Shown here: piece after piece, positions 8,049 through 16,778 of the stretch
Layout of the letters: each line of letters opens with the position of its first letter
Position numbering within the stretch: position 1 is the first letter of the stretch
Assembly (NCBI GenBank): GCA_000434735.1
Contig: FR881190.1
Span: 17,599-81,598 of the forward strand
Direction: 5' to 3'
DNA length: 64,000 bases
Source of the DNA: Bacteroides sp. CAG:530
GTDB lineage: Bacteria; Bacteroidota; Bacteroidia; Bacteroidales; Bacteroidaceae
The notes under the pieces: model-generated
The model's database searches: none
Seen by the model: the letters and a program-made list of their open reading frames with translations, nothing else
What the model was told of the DNA's origin: nothing
Position numbers and translations under genes: made by a program

Positions 8049-8675
8049 ATGAGAACTAACAATTTGTTAAAGTTGGGATTAGCATTATGCTTCTGTTTCC
8101 TGATGGGGGGACAGACTTATGCTCAGAAAAGTTGGAAGTCAATTCTTTCGGGTGTAGCTAACGCTGTTGTTGGAAACAGTTCTGCTACTACCACTGCAAC
8201 TCTGGTCGGAACATGGAAATATACAGGTCCCGACTGTAAGTTCGAAAGCGATAATCTGTTGGCTAAGGCCGGCGGTGAAGTAGCTTCGGCTAGGGTAGAA
8301 GAGAAGGTGAGCGAGATTATGAAGAAGGTGGGATTCACTGACGGTGCTACTTTCGTATTTAACTCAGACAGTACTTATACTTCTACCGTAAAGGGCAGAA
8401 CCACTGCAGGCACTTATTCTTACGATGCCGACAAAAAGCAGATTTTGATGACTACCCGTATGGGATTCAAGTTCAACGCTACAGTGTCACAGTCTGTTTT
8501 GTCGCCAAACAAGATGAGCCTGTTGTTCAAGGCAGACAAGATGATGTCGCTTGTTAAGACATTCTCTGGCGCACTGGGCAAGACTTCGAGCAACTCGGCG
8601 GTAACAGCAGCTAACGCGCTACTGAAAGAGTACGATGGTCTTGATCTTGGTTTTGAACTCGAAAAGCAAGAGTAA
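8049..8675 (+). CDS. DUF4923-type lipocalin-like secreted protein
   Basis: The ATG at 8049 is chosen because it follows a clear AAGGAG ribosome site and starts a signal peptide (MRTNNLLKLGLALCFCFLM, cleavage near YAQ). The mature protein has the layout of Bacteroidetes DUF4923 proteins: an N-terminal helix, then a small barrel with LVGTWKYTGPDCKFES, FVFNSDSTYTSTV and GTYSYDADKKQILM. The function of the family is unknown. The gene starts 41 bp after nadC. Its last 75 bp and its terminator are duplicated 9.8 kb downstream at 18384-18569. The gene itself is intact here, so it is the parent copy. Confidence 0.8.
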   Translation: MRTNNLLKLGLALCFCFLMGGQTYAQKSWKSILSGVANAVVGNSSATTTATLVGTWKYTGPDCKFESDNLLAKAGGEVASARVEEKVSEIMKKVGFTDGATFVFNSDSTYTSTVKGRTTAGTYSYDADKKQILMTTRMGFKFNATVSQSVLSPNKMSLLFKADKMMSLVKTFSGALGKTSSNSAVTAANALLKEYDGLDLGFELEKQE

Positions 8676-8777
8676 GCATTGGGCATATCTGCCTAATCTC
8701 GATTAGATAAAATAAAAGCATCCGGTTTTATTTTTCTTCTTTTTAAGGAGGAGGTGATAAAACGGGATGCTTTTTTT
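8601..8777 (+). repeat. Direct repeat, left copy (3' end of DUF4923 gene plus terminator)
   Basis: These 177 bp match 18384-18569 with four substitutions and one 9-bp insertion in the right copy (GGTAGTGTA after GATTAGATA). The repeat covers the last 24 sense codons, the stop, 38 bp of spacer and the entire terminator hairpin. Homology begins sharply at GTAAC and ends after the T-run. Everything between the copies is the sigma/FecR/SusCD locus. Confidence 0.95.
8714..8777 (+). terminator. Terminator of the DUF4923 gene
   Basis: The stem AAAAGCATCC / GGATGCTTTT continues through GTTTTA / TAAAAC with one mismatch, then seven T. The loop contains AAGGAGGAGGTGAT, which resembles the complement of the 16S rRNA 3' end but is not followed by a usable start. 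Confidence 0.85.
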
Positions 8778-8801
8778 ATGTATGCGATTTATGAAAATAG
8801 T

Positions 8802-8809
8802 TATATTTG
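8802..8809 (+). promoter_or_regulatory. -7 box of the sigma/SusCD locus
   Basis: TATATTTG fits TAnnTTTG and lies 22 bp before the sigma factor start, directly after the upstream terminator. No good -33 TTTG at 19-21 bp, so the promoter may be weak or need an alternative sigma factor. Confidence 0.5.
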
Positions 8810-8831
8810 TATTCGTAAAAATACGTATTGC

Positions 8832-9431
8832 ATGCCTATGTATAAACAAGACCTTACGGAGGTTGAAGACGAACAGCTTTTTATCTTGGTGGAACAAGGT
8901 AATGAGCAAGCATTTAAACTTGTGTATGAAAAATACCACAGGTTGCTTTATGTATTGGCATATCGTTATTTGATGGATAAAGACCGAGCGGAGGATGCTG
9001 TACAGGAAGTATTTGTTAAGTTATGGGAGTATCGTGAACGACTCAATATTGGCATCAGTTTACGTAACTTTTTGTTTACCATGGTGAAGAATCATGTATT
9101 GAATGTGATACGTAATGAAAATTCAGCCATTGAAAAACAATACGAAATAGCACAACGTACACCTGAATATGAAGATGATTTAGTGGAAAAACTAGAAAAA
9201 CGCGAGCAAATGGAATTGTTCTACGAAATGGTGGATAAGCTACCACCACAGAAAAAAGCCATATGCAAACTGAAAGTAGAAGAAGAATTGTCTACGAAAG
9301 AGATTGCTGAACGGATGCACCTTTCTGTAAACACCATTAAGACGCATTATGCCGAGGCACTGAAAGCTATCCGCAGACAGTTGGTCAAAAAGTTAATTAT
9401 TGTTGTAATTATAATCTTATTTTCTTGCTGA
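8832..9431 (+). CDS. ECF RNA polymerase sigma-70 factor (Bacteroides expansion type)
   Basis: The ATG at 8832 is used because the longer frame starts inside the terminator and precedes the -7 box. The 199 residues contain sigma region 2 (FKLVYEKYHRLLYVLAYRYL, then DRAEDAVQEVFVKLWE) and region 4 (LPPQKKAICKL, then STKEIAERMHLSVNTIKTHYAEALKAI). It ends with a strongly hydrophobic tail (LIIVVIIILFSC) that could insert in the membrane near its anti-sigma factor. It should direct transcription of its own locus when released by the FecR protein encoded 26 bp downstream. An STN-containing SusC follows, so induction probably starts with substrate binding at the outer membrane. Confidence 0.9.
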   Translation: MPMYKQDLTEVEDEQLFILVEQGNEQAFKLVYEKYHRLLYVLAYRYLMDKDRAEDAVQEVFVKLWEYRERLNIGISLRNFLFTMVKNHVLNVIRNENSAIEKQYEIAQRTPEYEDDLVEKLEKREQMELFYEMVDKLPPQKKAICKLKVEEELSTKEIAERMHLSVNTIKTHYAEALKAIRRQLVKKLIIVVIIILFSC

Positions 9432-9457
9432 AGTGTCAATAAATAGAATGTGTGAAT

Positions 9458-10465
9458 ATGGAAAAACCTACAGATAAACAAATATCAGATGTTTTAGCGG
9501 GGATGGCTACTCCTGAAGAAGGTAGGATAGTGGCTCGTTGGTTTGCAACTGATGATGGAATTGCTTATTTGTCATCCTCTTTCGACAAGGATGCAGCTGC
9601 TGTATCTGAAGACGATGCAGAGTTGTTTGTTGCTCATCGTGTGCCATCGGACGAGATGTGGGCGGAAATCAGTCGTAGAATCCGCAAGGTGCATATGAGG
9701 CAGATAGCATTTCGTGTGGCAGCCGTGTTGCTTCCTTTGGTATTGTTGCTGGGGCTTTACTTTCAGCTAGACTCTCGTGTTGACTTGTTTGGTAATGCTG
9801 GATTTGAGGATATTTATGTGCCTAAGGGTGAGCGCTTGCAATTGATGTTCCAAGATGGGACTAAGGCTTACGTTAACTCTGATTCTCACTTGCGTTATCC
9901 AAAACGTTTCGGATTAGGTAGCCGTAATGTGGAATTGCAAGGTGAAGCTTATTTCATAGTTGCAAAGAACACACATTGGCCGTTCGTGGTGCGGCTTGAT
10001 GGTCTTTCGGTGCAAGTTGTTGGAACGAGTTTCAATGTGCAAGCTTATCCTGAAGATAAAAGCATAGTAGTCTGTCTGGATGAAGGAAAGATAAACATGC
10101 TTCTTCCAGAAGGCCGTTTGCCAGTGAAGCCTGCTCAGCGTGCCGTATATGATAAGGTTAGTCGTCGTTGCACTGTGGCTGGTTATCCAGATGTAGCGTT
10201 GGCTTCTACATGGAAGCAGAATGTTATTACGTTTAAGAATGCCTGTTTGGCCGATGTGGTAACTAAACTCCAGCGGTGGTATAACGTGGAATTTATCGTG
10301 GCTGATGATGTTCCGTCCGATTTGCTAATCACATTGGTTTCTGGGCAGACTATTCTAGAGAAAGTGCTTAAGGACTTAGAGAAAATAGCTCCACTTACAT
10401 TCTATTATGATGAGTTGGAACGTACAGTGAAAGTGGATTATAATCCAGATTATTTGTTGCACTGA
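9458..10465 (+). CDS. FecR-family anti-sigma factor
   Basis: The ATG at 9458 is preferred over a GTG two codons upstream. The layout is typical: a cytoplasmic N-terminal part (1-80) that would hold the sigma factor, one membrane helix (about 84-104, IAFRVAAVLLPLVLLLGLYF), then the periplasmic FecR domain (about 115-230) with VPKGERLQLMFQDGTKAYVNSDS, VELQGEAYFIV and VQVVGTSFNVQAY. A C-terminal DUF4974-like segment (VITFKNACLADVVTKLQRWY) follows. The periplasmic part should receive the signal from the STN domain of the SusC-like protein. It is the second gene of the locus. Confidence 0.93.
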   Translation: MEKPTDKQISDVLAGMATPEEGRIVARWFATDDGIAYLSSSFDKDAAAVSEDDAELFVAHRVPSDEMWAEISRRIRKVHMRQIAFRVAAVLLPLVLLLGLYFQLDSRVDLFGNAGFEDIYVPKGERLQLMFQDGTKAYVNSDSHLRYPKRFGLGSRNVELQGEAYFIVAKNTHWPFVVRLDGLSVQVVGTSFNVQAYPEDKSIVVCLDEGKINMLLPEGRLPVKPAQRAVYDKVSRRCTVAGYPDVALASTWKQNVITFKNACLADVVTKLQRWYNVEFIVADDVPSDLLITLVSGQTILEKVLKDLEKIAPLTFYYDELERTVKVDYNPDYLLH

Positions 10466-10593
10466 TTGGACTTCTTATATATGTTAAGCTAAAAATCGAA
10501 ATAAATTAATATTTCCTCTCATCCATTTTCTGTACTTGTGTGTCTATTGAGTATAAAGACAGATTTTTTAGTATTAACAAATTCTTTTATTCT

Positions 10594-13500
10594 ATGAAAC
10601 ACAGGTTTCTATTTACATTGTGCTTTTGCGCTATGTCGGGTTTGTCGGCTTATGCGCAGAAGGTCACGATACACTTTCAAAAGGTGAAACTAGAGAAAGT
10701 GTTTGGCGAGATAACTCGTCAGACGGGCTTGACTGTAGCTTACAGTCAGCCAACAGTGAATCCCAAGCGGATAGTGAGTGTGAATGCCAATAAGGAAGAA
10801 CTAAATGTCGTATTGACTCGGTTGTTTGCAGGCACCGGCATCGTTTATGAAATAGGCAAACAGAAGATCTACTTGAAGTCGGCTCAGACTCAGTCCAAGA
10901 ATCCAAGTGGAAAAAAGAAAACAGTGAAAGGAAAAGTTGTGGATGCCAATGGTGATCCTATTATTGGGGCTAGTGTGAAAGTAAATGGAATGTCTATTGG
11001 TACGATAACCGACATAGATGGGAACTATTCGCTCGAAGGAGTTCCTGAAGGCTCCTCGCTTGATATTTCTTACATCGGATACAAAAATTTAAATTTGAGG
11101 TTGGACAAGGTAGAGAACAATCCTTTTGTAACCTTGGAAGAAGATGCTAAAGTATTGGATGAAGTGGTAGTAGTAGGCTATGGTACTCAAAACAAGAAAA
11201 CCTTAACAGGAGCTGTTTCTATGGTAAACATGGGTGATGTGGAAATGAATACCGTTTCTAATGTTTCACGCGCATTGGCAGGAAAGGCAGCTGGTTTTCG
11301 CGTAAATACTATTTCTGCACAGCCTGGCGGTGAAGCTAAATTTCGTATCCGTGGTGAAGCTTCTACAGGAGCTGGGAATGAACCTTTGTTTGTGATAGAC
11401 GGATTTCCTGTATCGTCATCTGGAAGTTTGACTTCGGGAAATAATTTTTATGAGGCTGGAAACATAGATAATGTATTGGAATCTTTAAATCCAGATGACA
11501 TAGAATCTATTTCTGTTCTCAAAGACGCTGCTTCTACTGCCATTTATGGTGCACGTGCCGGTCACGGAGTTGTTCTTATTACTACTAAACGAGGTAAGAA
11601 TCAAAAGCCAAGAGTTACATATTCTGGGGTTGGATCCGTACAGATAGCCCGCTCAAACTACAAGATGCTTGATACACGCATGTATATGGATATGTATAAC
11701 AAGCAGCAATATGAAGAGTGGATGAAAATGAATGGACTGGGAATATATGAAGGATATGTAGGCAAATCAGATAGTCCTACGCTGTACAAGCCAACCTTTA
11801 ACAACGATCAAATACTGAATGCAAGTGGTACTGATTGGTTGGATGCCGTGATGCGAAACGGTTACATGCAACAACATAACTTGTCAGTAAACGGAGGAAC
11901 TGAGAAAACACGATATCTTGCATCTGTGAATTATATGAGTCAAGAAGGTATTGTGAAGAATAACGGTACAGATCGTCTATCTGTTCGTCTGAATTTGGAT
12001 CAGGAAATAAGTAAATATGTGTCATTCGGAATTACGGCTACTTATTCGCGAAACAACTACGACAATGTGCCTTTGGGAGATAAACAAAATGAATATTCTG
12101 GTATATTGACTGGTGCCATACAGTCGAATCCTACTATCCCTATTTACGATTCAGGAGGAAATTACTTTATTGACCCTAAACGTCCGTTTGTTGCAAATCC
12201 AGTGAGTTTGCTGGAGATAAAAGACAAGACAGAGAAAGATCGCCTAATTGGAGCGGCATTTGTAACCGTAAAGCCGATTAAAGATTTAGAAGTAAAGTAT
12301 CAATTGGGGGCCGATCGTTCATCGCAGAAACGTTCCTCTTATTGGCCAAAGACTACCTTACAAGGAAAGAATTATAACGGGAAAGCAGATATATCGCAAG
12401 AAATGAATACTACTTATCTTATGGAGCTCACTGCTCAATATTCTAAGGCTTGGAATGGACATCAGTTGAAATTTTTGGGTGGTTATTCTTTTCAGAAATT
12501 TAAAACGGAAGGCTTCAATGCCGGTAATTCTGACTTTTTGGTAGATGGTTTCGGATATAACAATATAGGGTCAGGAAATTATAAGAAACCGTCAGTGGGG
12601 TCATGGGCTTCAATCAATAGTATAGCTTCTCTATTTGCTCGTGCTAATTATTCGTTTGGTGGCAAGTATTTGCTTGAAGCTACGTTGCGTGCTGATGCTG
12701 CTTCTAATTTTGCTCCCGAAAATCGTTGGGGATACTTTCCGTCGGTATCAGCTGGATGGATGATAAGCGAAGAAAAGTTCATGAAGAATTGTTCTAACTG
12801 GCTTTCTATGCTGAAGCTAAGAACTTCTTACGGACAGACAGGAAATTCCAATGTAGGATATCGTATCTATGACTACTATGAAGTTGGAAAGAATTCTATC
12901 ATAGGCGGCGCAGAGTCTTTAGGTGTATATGCATCAGATTTGGGAAACAGACAATTGACTTGGGAAACCACTTCCGAATTTAACGTCGGATTAGATTTCG
13001 GCATCATTAACAACCGTTTTAAGTTGACGGTAGAATATTTCAAACGTAAAATAACCGATTTGTTGGTTAGTAATAAGTCATTGCCTTTTTATAACGAAGT
13101 AAACCGGATTGCTGCAAATGTAGGCTCTACTCAAAGTAAAGGCGTGGAACTGACATTGAATACTGTAAACTTTGTCACAAAGAATTTTGATTGGAATACA
13201 ACTTTTACTCTTTCGCACTATGATGATCGTTGGCGGACGCGTGATGCCAATTGGAAGCCGAGGGCATATGAGAAGGCTGACGACCCGATACGTGCTTGGT
13301 GGACATACGAAGCTATAGGAATTTTGCAACCCGGAGAGAAAGTCCCTAATGCGCAAAAAGATTTGGTTCCTGGTATGATGAAATTGAAAGATCAGAATGA
13401 AGACGGCGTGTTGGGTGATGAGGATATGGTATATATTGGAAATGGTGACCCTAAGGTAATTTACGGATTAAATAATGCTTTCCGTTATAAAAATTTCGAT

Positions 13501-13899
13501 TTGAATATCTACTTCTATGGCGAAGCCGGACGTAAACGTGGAGCTAGCTATTATGAAGGATGGACGCGTATGGATAATGGCATTAATGTTTCTACCTATT
13601 CACTTAACTCTTTTAGCAGTAATAACCTTACAGCTACGGATCCTACATATGTGCGTGGAGGAAGCGGTTGGGGTAATTATTATGTGAAGTCTATTTATTA
13701 CATACGTTGTGGAAACATAACTTTGGGGTATAAGATTCCCATTAATCCAAAGGTATTGAAGAATCTGCGTGTGTATGTAGACGTAAGCAACCCGTTTATA
13801 ATTACAAATTGGACAGGGCTTGACCCAGAAACCGACAACGGCACATTTGCTTATCCTAATGTGACATCATTTAACTTTGGCGTGTCAGCCTCTTTTTAA
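10594..13899 (+). CDS. SusC/RagA TonB-dependent outer-membrane transducer with STN domain
   Basis: The ATG at 10594 begins a signal peptide ending at SAYAQ, and an 18-codon upstream extension is ignored. The 1101-residue protein has an STN signalling domain (about 22-88, KVTIHFQKVKLEKVFGEITR), a carboxypeptidase-D-regulatory-like domain (about 106-190, VKGKVVDANGDPIIGASV), the TonB-box region DEVVVVGYGTQNKKTLTGAV, a plug domain, and a 22-strand barrel ending in the typical FNFGVSASF. It should import an oligosaccharide or other nutrient together with the SusD protein, with TonB energy, and signal through the STN domain to FecR. The substrate is not predictable from sequence. Confidence 0.96.
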   Translation: MKHRFLFTLCFCAMSGLSAYAQKVTIHFQKVKLEKVFGEITRQTGLTVAYSQPTVNPKRIVSVNANKEELNVVLTRLFAGTGIVYEIGKQKIYLKSAQTQSKNPSGKKKTVKGKVVDANGDPIIGASVKVNGMSIGTITDIDGNYSLEGVPEGSSLDISYIGYKNLNLRLDKVENNPFVTLEEDAKVLDEVVVVGYGTQNKKTLTGAVSMVNMGDVEMNTVSNVSRALAGKAAGFRVNTISAQPGGEAKFRIRGEASTGAGNEPLFVIDGFPVSSSGSLTSGNNFYEAGNIDNVLESLNPDDIESISVLKDAASTAIYGARAGHGVVLITTKRGKNQKPRVTYSGVGSVQIARSNYKMLDTRMYMDMYNKQQYEEWMKMNGLGIYEGYVGKSDSPTLYKPTFNNDQILNASGTDWLDAVMRNGYMQQHNLSVNGGTEKTRYLASVNYMSQEGIVKNNGTDRLSVRLNLDQEISKYVSFGITATYSRNNYDNVPLGDKQNEYSGILTGAIQSNPTIPIYDSGGNYFIDPKRPFVANPVSLLEIKDKTEKDRLIGAAFVTVKPIKDLEVKYQLGADRSSQKRSSYWPKTTLQGKNYNGKADISQEMNTTYLMELTAQYSKAWNGHQLKFLGGYSFQKFKTEGFNAGNSDFLVDGFGYNNIGSGNYKKPSVGSWASINSIASLFARANYSFGGKYLLEATLRADAASNFAPENRWGYFPSVSAGWMISEEKFMKNCSNWLSMLKLRTSYGQTGNSNVGYRIYDYYEVGKNSIIGGAESLGVYASDLGNRQLTWETTSEFNVGLDFGIINNRFKLTVEYFKRKITDLLVSNKSLPFYNEVNRIAANVGSTQSKGVELTLNTVNFVTKNFDWNTTFTLSHYDDRWRTRDANWKPRAYEKADDPIRAWWTYEAIGILQPGEKVPNAQKDLVPGMMKLKDQNEDGVLGDEDMVYIGNGDPKVIYGLNNAFRYKNFDLNIYFYGEAGRKRGASYYEGWTRMDNGINVSTYSLNSFSSNNLTATDPTYVRGGSGWGNYYVKSIYYIRCGNITLGYKIPINPKVLKNLRVYVDVSNPFIITNWTGLDPETDNGTFAYPNVTSFNFGVSASF

Positions 13900-13909
13900 A
13901 AGAACTAGT

Positions 13910-15424
13910 ATGAAGAAGATAATTTATAGTATAGCGGCTTTCTTGTTCTTGATAATGTCGTCTTGTACGTTAGAGCAAGAAGTCTACAATAAAATAAATC
14001 CGGGCGTGTTTCCTAAGAATGCGGAAGATGTGAACGCTTTGGTCAATTCGAGCGCTTATTATGTGTTTTCTCCTGGGGGAATCTTTGAAGTAGCGGCCGG
14101 GTATATCATTACATCGGAAATGGTAACAGATTATGTAGAAAATACTTGGGGATGGACTACTGTATATAATTCGTATGAAGCGAATGATTGGCATATAGAT
14201 GGCGATTGGCGTCGTGTGTATGATTATTCGCAATATTTGTCATCTATGACATTGACTTTAGATAGAATAAAGGATGTGGATATGGACGAGGCTTTGAAAC
14301 AACGTTACGAGGCTGAGTTAAAATGTGGACGTGGGTTCTTGGCTTTTCTGATGTATGATATGTATGGTCCTATTCCTATTGCCGATTTAGAAACTTTGCA
14401 GAAACCGGAACAGGAAATTGTACTTCCGCGCTTGTCTGAGGAAGCGATGCGTGAATATATTGTGACGAATTTGAAAGAGGCTGCAGAGGTGTTGCCGTAT
14501 AAATACGATGATGCGAATTATGGGCGCTTTACTAAAGGATTAGCAAATACGTTATTGCTAAAGTTCTATATGATGACTAAACAATGGAATGAAGCAGAGA
14601 AGATGGGTCGCGAACTTACCAAGTCGGATTACGGATATAAGTTGGTAGACGATTATAATTCTTTGTTTTCTTTGGCAGGCGAGAAGAATTCTGAGGTGAT
14701 TTTTTCTTGTATTGCTGAGGCTGGAGTTCTGGAACAGAAATGGTTTGCTCATGTGTTGACTTCCGATTATCCGGTACCGGCGGGTATCTCAGCAACGGCG
14801 TGGGGTGGATATAAAATCTCGTGGCCGGCATACGAATCGTATGATCCAGCGGATAAACGCCGTCAACGTATCATAGGAGAATATACTGGAACGGAAGGGG
14901 TACATCACAGTAGAGCACTTGATCGTGATGGGGGTACAGTGGGTACACTTTTCTATGGAGCAATCCCTGTGAAGTATAAGATAGAAGGCGTGGTAGGTGA
15001 GAAGTGTGAAATAGACATGCCAATCTATCGTTATGCCGATGTTTTGACTTTGCTTTCAGAGGCCATTGTGCGTAATGGGAATAGAGTTACACAGGAAGCA
15101 GTAGACTTGCTGAACCAAGTACGAGTTAAACATGGTGGGTTGCGAGCTTATAAGTTGAGTGATTTCTTATCGGTTGAAGACTTTCTTGATAAACTATTGG
15201 AAGAAAGAGGGCATGAGTTTTATTTCGAGGGTGTACGTAGACAAGATTTGATACGCCATGGAAAGTTTATAGAAAAAGCTCTTGAAAAAGCTCGTTTTGC
15301 CGGACAGCCTACTGGTAAAATTGAAACGATGATAGATGGAAAGTATAAATATGAAAAATTCCCATTGCCAACTCACATTATAACTGAGGGGCAGGGGCTG
15401 ATTATTCAAAATCCAGGTTATTAA
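13910..15424 (+). CDS. SusD/RagB-family surface nutrient-binding lipoprotein
   Basis: The ATG at 13910, 10 bp after the SusC stop, begins a lipoprotein signal with Cys19 in IMSSC; the longer frame overlaps susC. The 504-residue protein has the RagB/SusD architecture: an N-terminal TPR-type helical part (YEAELKCGRGFLAFLMYDMYGPIPI, ANTLLLKFYMMTKQWNEAEKMG) and the conserved C-terminal region (YADVLTLLSEAIVRNG, LDKLLEERGHEFYFEGVRRQDLIRHGKF). It forms the lid on the SusC barrel at the cell surface and captures the substrate. Its ligand is unknown. Confidence 0.95.
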   Translation: MKKIIYSIAAFLFLIMSSCTLEQEVYNKINPGVFPKNAEDVNALVNSSAYYVFSPGGIFEVAAGYIITSEMVTDYVENTWGWTTVYNSYEANDWHIDGDWRRVYDYSQYLSSMTLTLDRIKDVDMDEALKQRYEAELKCGRGFLAFLMYDMYGPIPIADLETLQKPEQEIVLPRLSEEAMREYIVTNLKEAAEVLPYKYDDANYGRFTKGLANTLLLKFYMMTKQWNEAEKMGRELTKSDYGYKLVDDYNSLFSLAGEKNSEVIFSCIAEAGVLEQKWFAHVLTSDYPVPAGISATAWGGYKISWPAYESYDPADKRRQRIIGEYTGTEGVHHSRALDRDGGTVGTLFYGAIPVKYKIEGVVGEKCEIDMPIYRYADVLTLLSEAIVRNGNRVTQEAVDLLNQVRVKHGGLRAYKLSDFLSVEDFLDKLLEERGHEFYFEGVRRQDLIRHGKFIEKALEKARFAGQPTGKIETMIDGKYKYEKFPLPTHIITEGQGLIIQNPGY

Positions 15425-15435
15425 AAAATATTGTT

Positions 15436-16746
15436 ATGAAACATACAATCTATATTTTGTTTGGAATCTTGTTGCTTGCATCTTGCAAGGACGACAAGTA
15501 TAACTTGATTATTCCGATGTCGGATATATATTTGGTCGCTCCTCAAAACGATACGAAGATTGACTTGAACGACTTGTCGGTTGATGAATATAGTTTTTCG
15601 TGGGACAAGTCTTTGGATAAGGGTGCAAAGCTGATTCTTGATGTGACAAAAGATTTCACTAGTCCGGTAGAAATAGATGGTGGAAAAGCTACGTCGTTTT
15701 CCTTGTCATCCTTTGCTGCCGATCAATATTTTTCGCAGTTGGGCGTTAAGTCCGGGCAAGAAGCAGTACTTTATTGGACGGTAAAGGAAGTCGGTAATAC
15801 ATCGGCTGCCGCATCCGATGTCCGAACTATCCGTATAAAACGAATGTCAACCAAATTGTTGCAACCCGAAGATTTGACTCAAATAGTCTTGGCTGAGAAT
15901 AATCCAGATGCTACGGTAAGGTTTGAATGGAATACAGAGGGACAATCTGATACTGAGTCTTATGCGATTTGTTTGTCATTAGATCCAGAAATGAAGCAAA
16001 CAGTGGCAGAGCAGAGTGTAGGCAATGCAAGTGGTAATTTTACTTTGACGTTTGAAACACTTCAATCATTGCTTGATCAGCTTCCTATCAAGCGTTGGAG
16101 TGCAAATACGGTTTATTGGAACGTTAGGACAAGTAATGGTCAGTTGATTTCACGTTCTTCGGGAAATCTGAACATGACGGAGATGATGCGTTTTGTTGAT
16201 ATACGCGGAGACGAAAAGATTACTTACCGTGTAACTAGGATTAAATACAGTGATGGCACTTCGCAAATATGGCTGGCTGATAATCTTCGTACTACAAAGT
16301 ATCCAGATGGAACTGATATTGAAGCGAATTATTTCAAGAAAACTCCAGTTTCTTTTGGTGAGGGGAAAGTAAATGCTTATGGCGTATATTATCATTACGA
16401 TATTCGTAATAAGATAGCTCCTGCTGGTTGGCATTTGCCAACCTCACAAGAATATAAAAACTTGTTTGCCGAGGCAGCAACTGCCGATGGTCAATGGAAC
16501 GTGCTGAAAGATCCAGAATATTACGAGTCTGTAAAAGGTAAAGAACATTTAGACGAATGGGGATTGAACCTTTGTGCTTCCGGACAATGGATGGGAGAGT
16601 CTATAAGTAACCACAGTACTCAGTATTGTTATCTGTTGGTAAGCGACAACAACGACCACTGTTGTGCTCTTCACGACAATGGAGCAACTCTTTGGTGGCC
16701 ATGGACAACAGGTGCGCCGGCACGCTTTGTTTATGATGAAAAATAG
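15436..16746 (+). CDS. Surface lipoprotein: SusE-like N-terminus with FISUMP-like C-terminus
   Basis: The 436-residue protein has a lipoprotein signal with Cys17 (LLLASC). Residues 25-240 look like the paired immunoglobulin-like domains of SusE/SusF-type binding proteins (VAPQNDTKIDLNDLS, FSWDKSLDKGAKLILDV, VYWNVR). Residues 255-436 match the pattern of the FISUMP domain (Fibrobacter succinogenes major paralogous domain): IWLADNLRTTKYPDGT, NAYGVYYHYD, IAPAGWHLPTSQEYKNLF, WGLNLCASGQW. It follows the susD gene by 11 bp and probably binds the same ligand at the surface. The combination of these two parts in one protein is noteworthy. Family calls are from motif reading only. Confidence 0.75.
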   Translation: MKHTIYILFGILLLASCKDDKYNLIIPMSDIYLVAPQNDTKIDLNDLSVDEYSFSWDKSLDKGAKLILDVTKDFTSPVEIDGGKATSFSLSSFAADQYFSQLGVKSGQEAVLYWTVKEVGNTSAAASDVRTIRIKRMSTKLLQPEDLTQIVLAENNPDATVRFEWNTEGQSDTESYAICLSLDPEMKQTVAEQSVGNASGNFTLTFETLQSLLDQLPIKRWSANTVYWNVRTSNGQLISRSSGNLNMTEMMRFVDIRGDEKITYRVTRIKYSDGTSQIWLADNLRTTKYPDGTDIEANYFKKTPVSFGEGKVNAYGVYYHYDIRNKIAPAGWHLPTSQEYKNLFAEAATADGQWNVLKDPEYYESVKGKEHLDEWGLNLCASGQWMGESISNHSTQYCYLLVSDNNDHCCALHDNGATLWWPWTTGAPARFVYDEK

Positions 16747-16778
16747 TTTTAAAAACCACGATAAATAAAAAAATAGCA

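Noticed and set aside
8754..8831. Upstream extension of the ECF sigma frame
   Set aside because: It starts inside the DUF4923 terminator and includes the -7 box, so it cannot be transcribed from the likely promoter.
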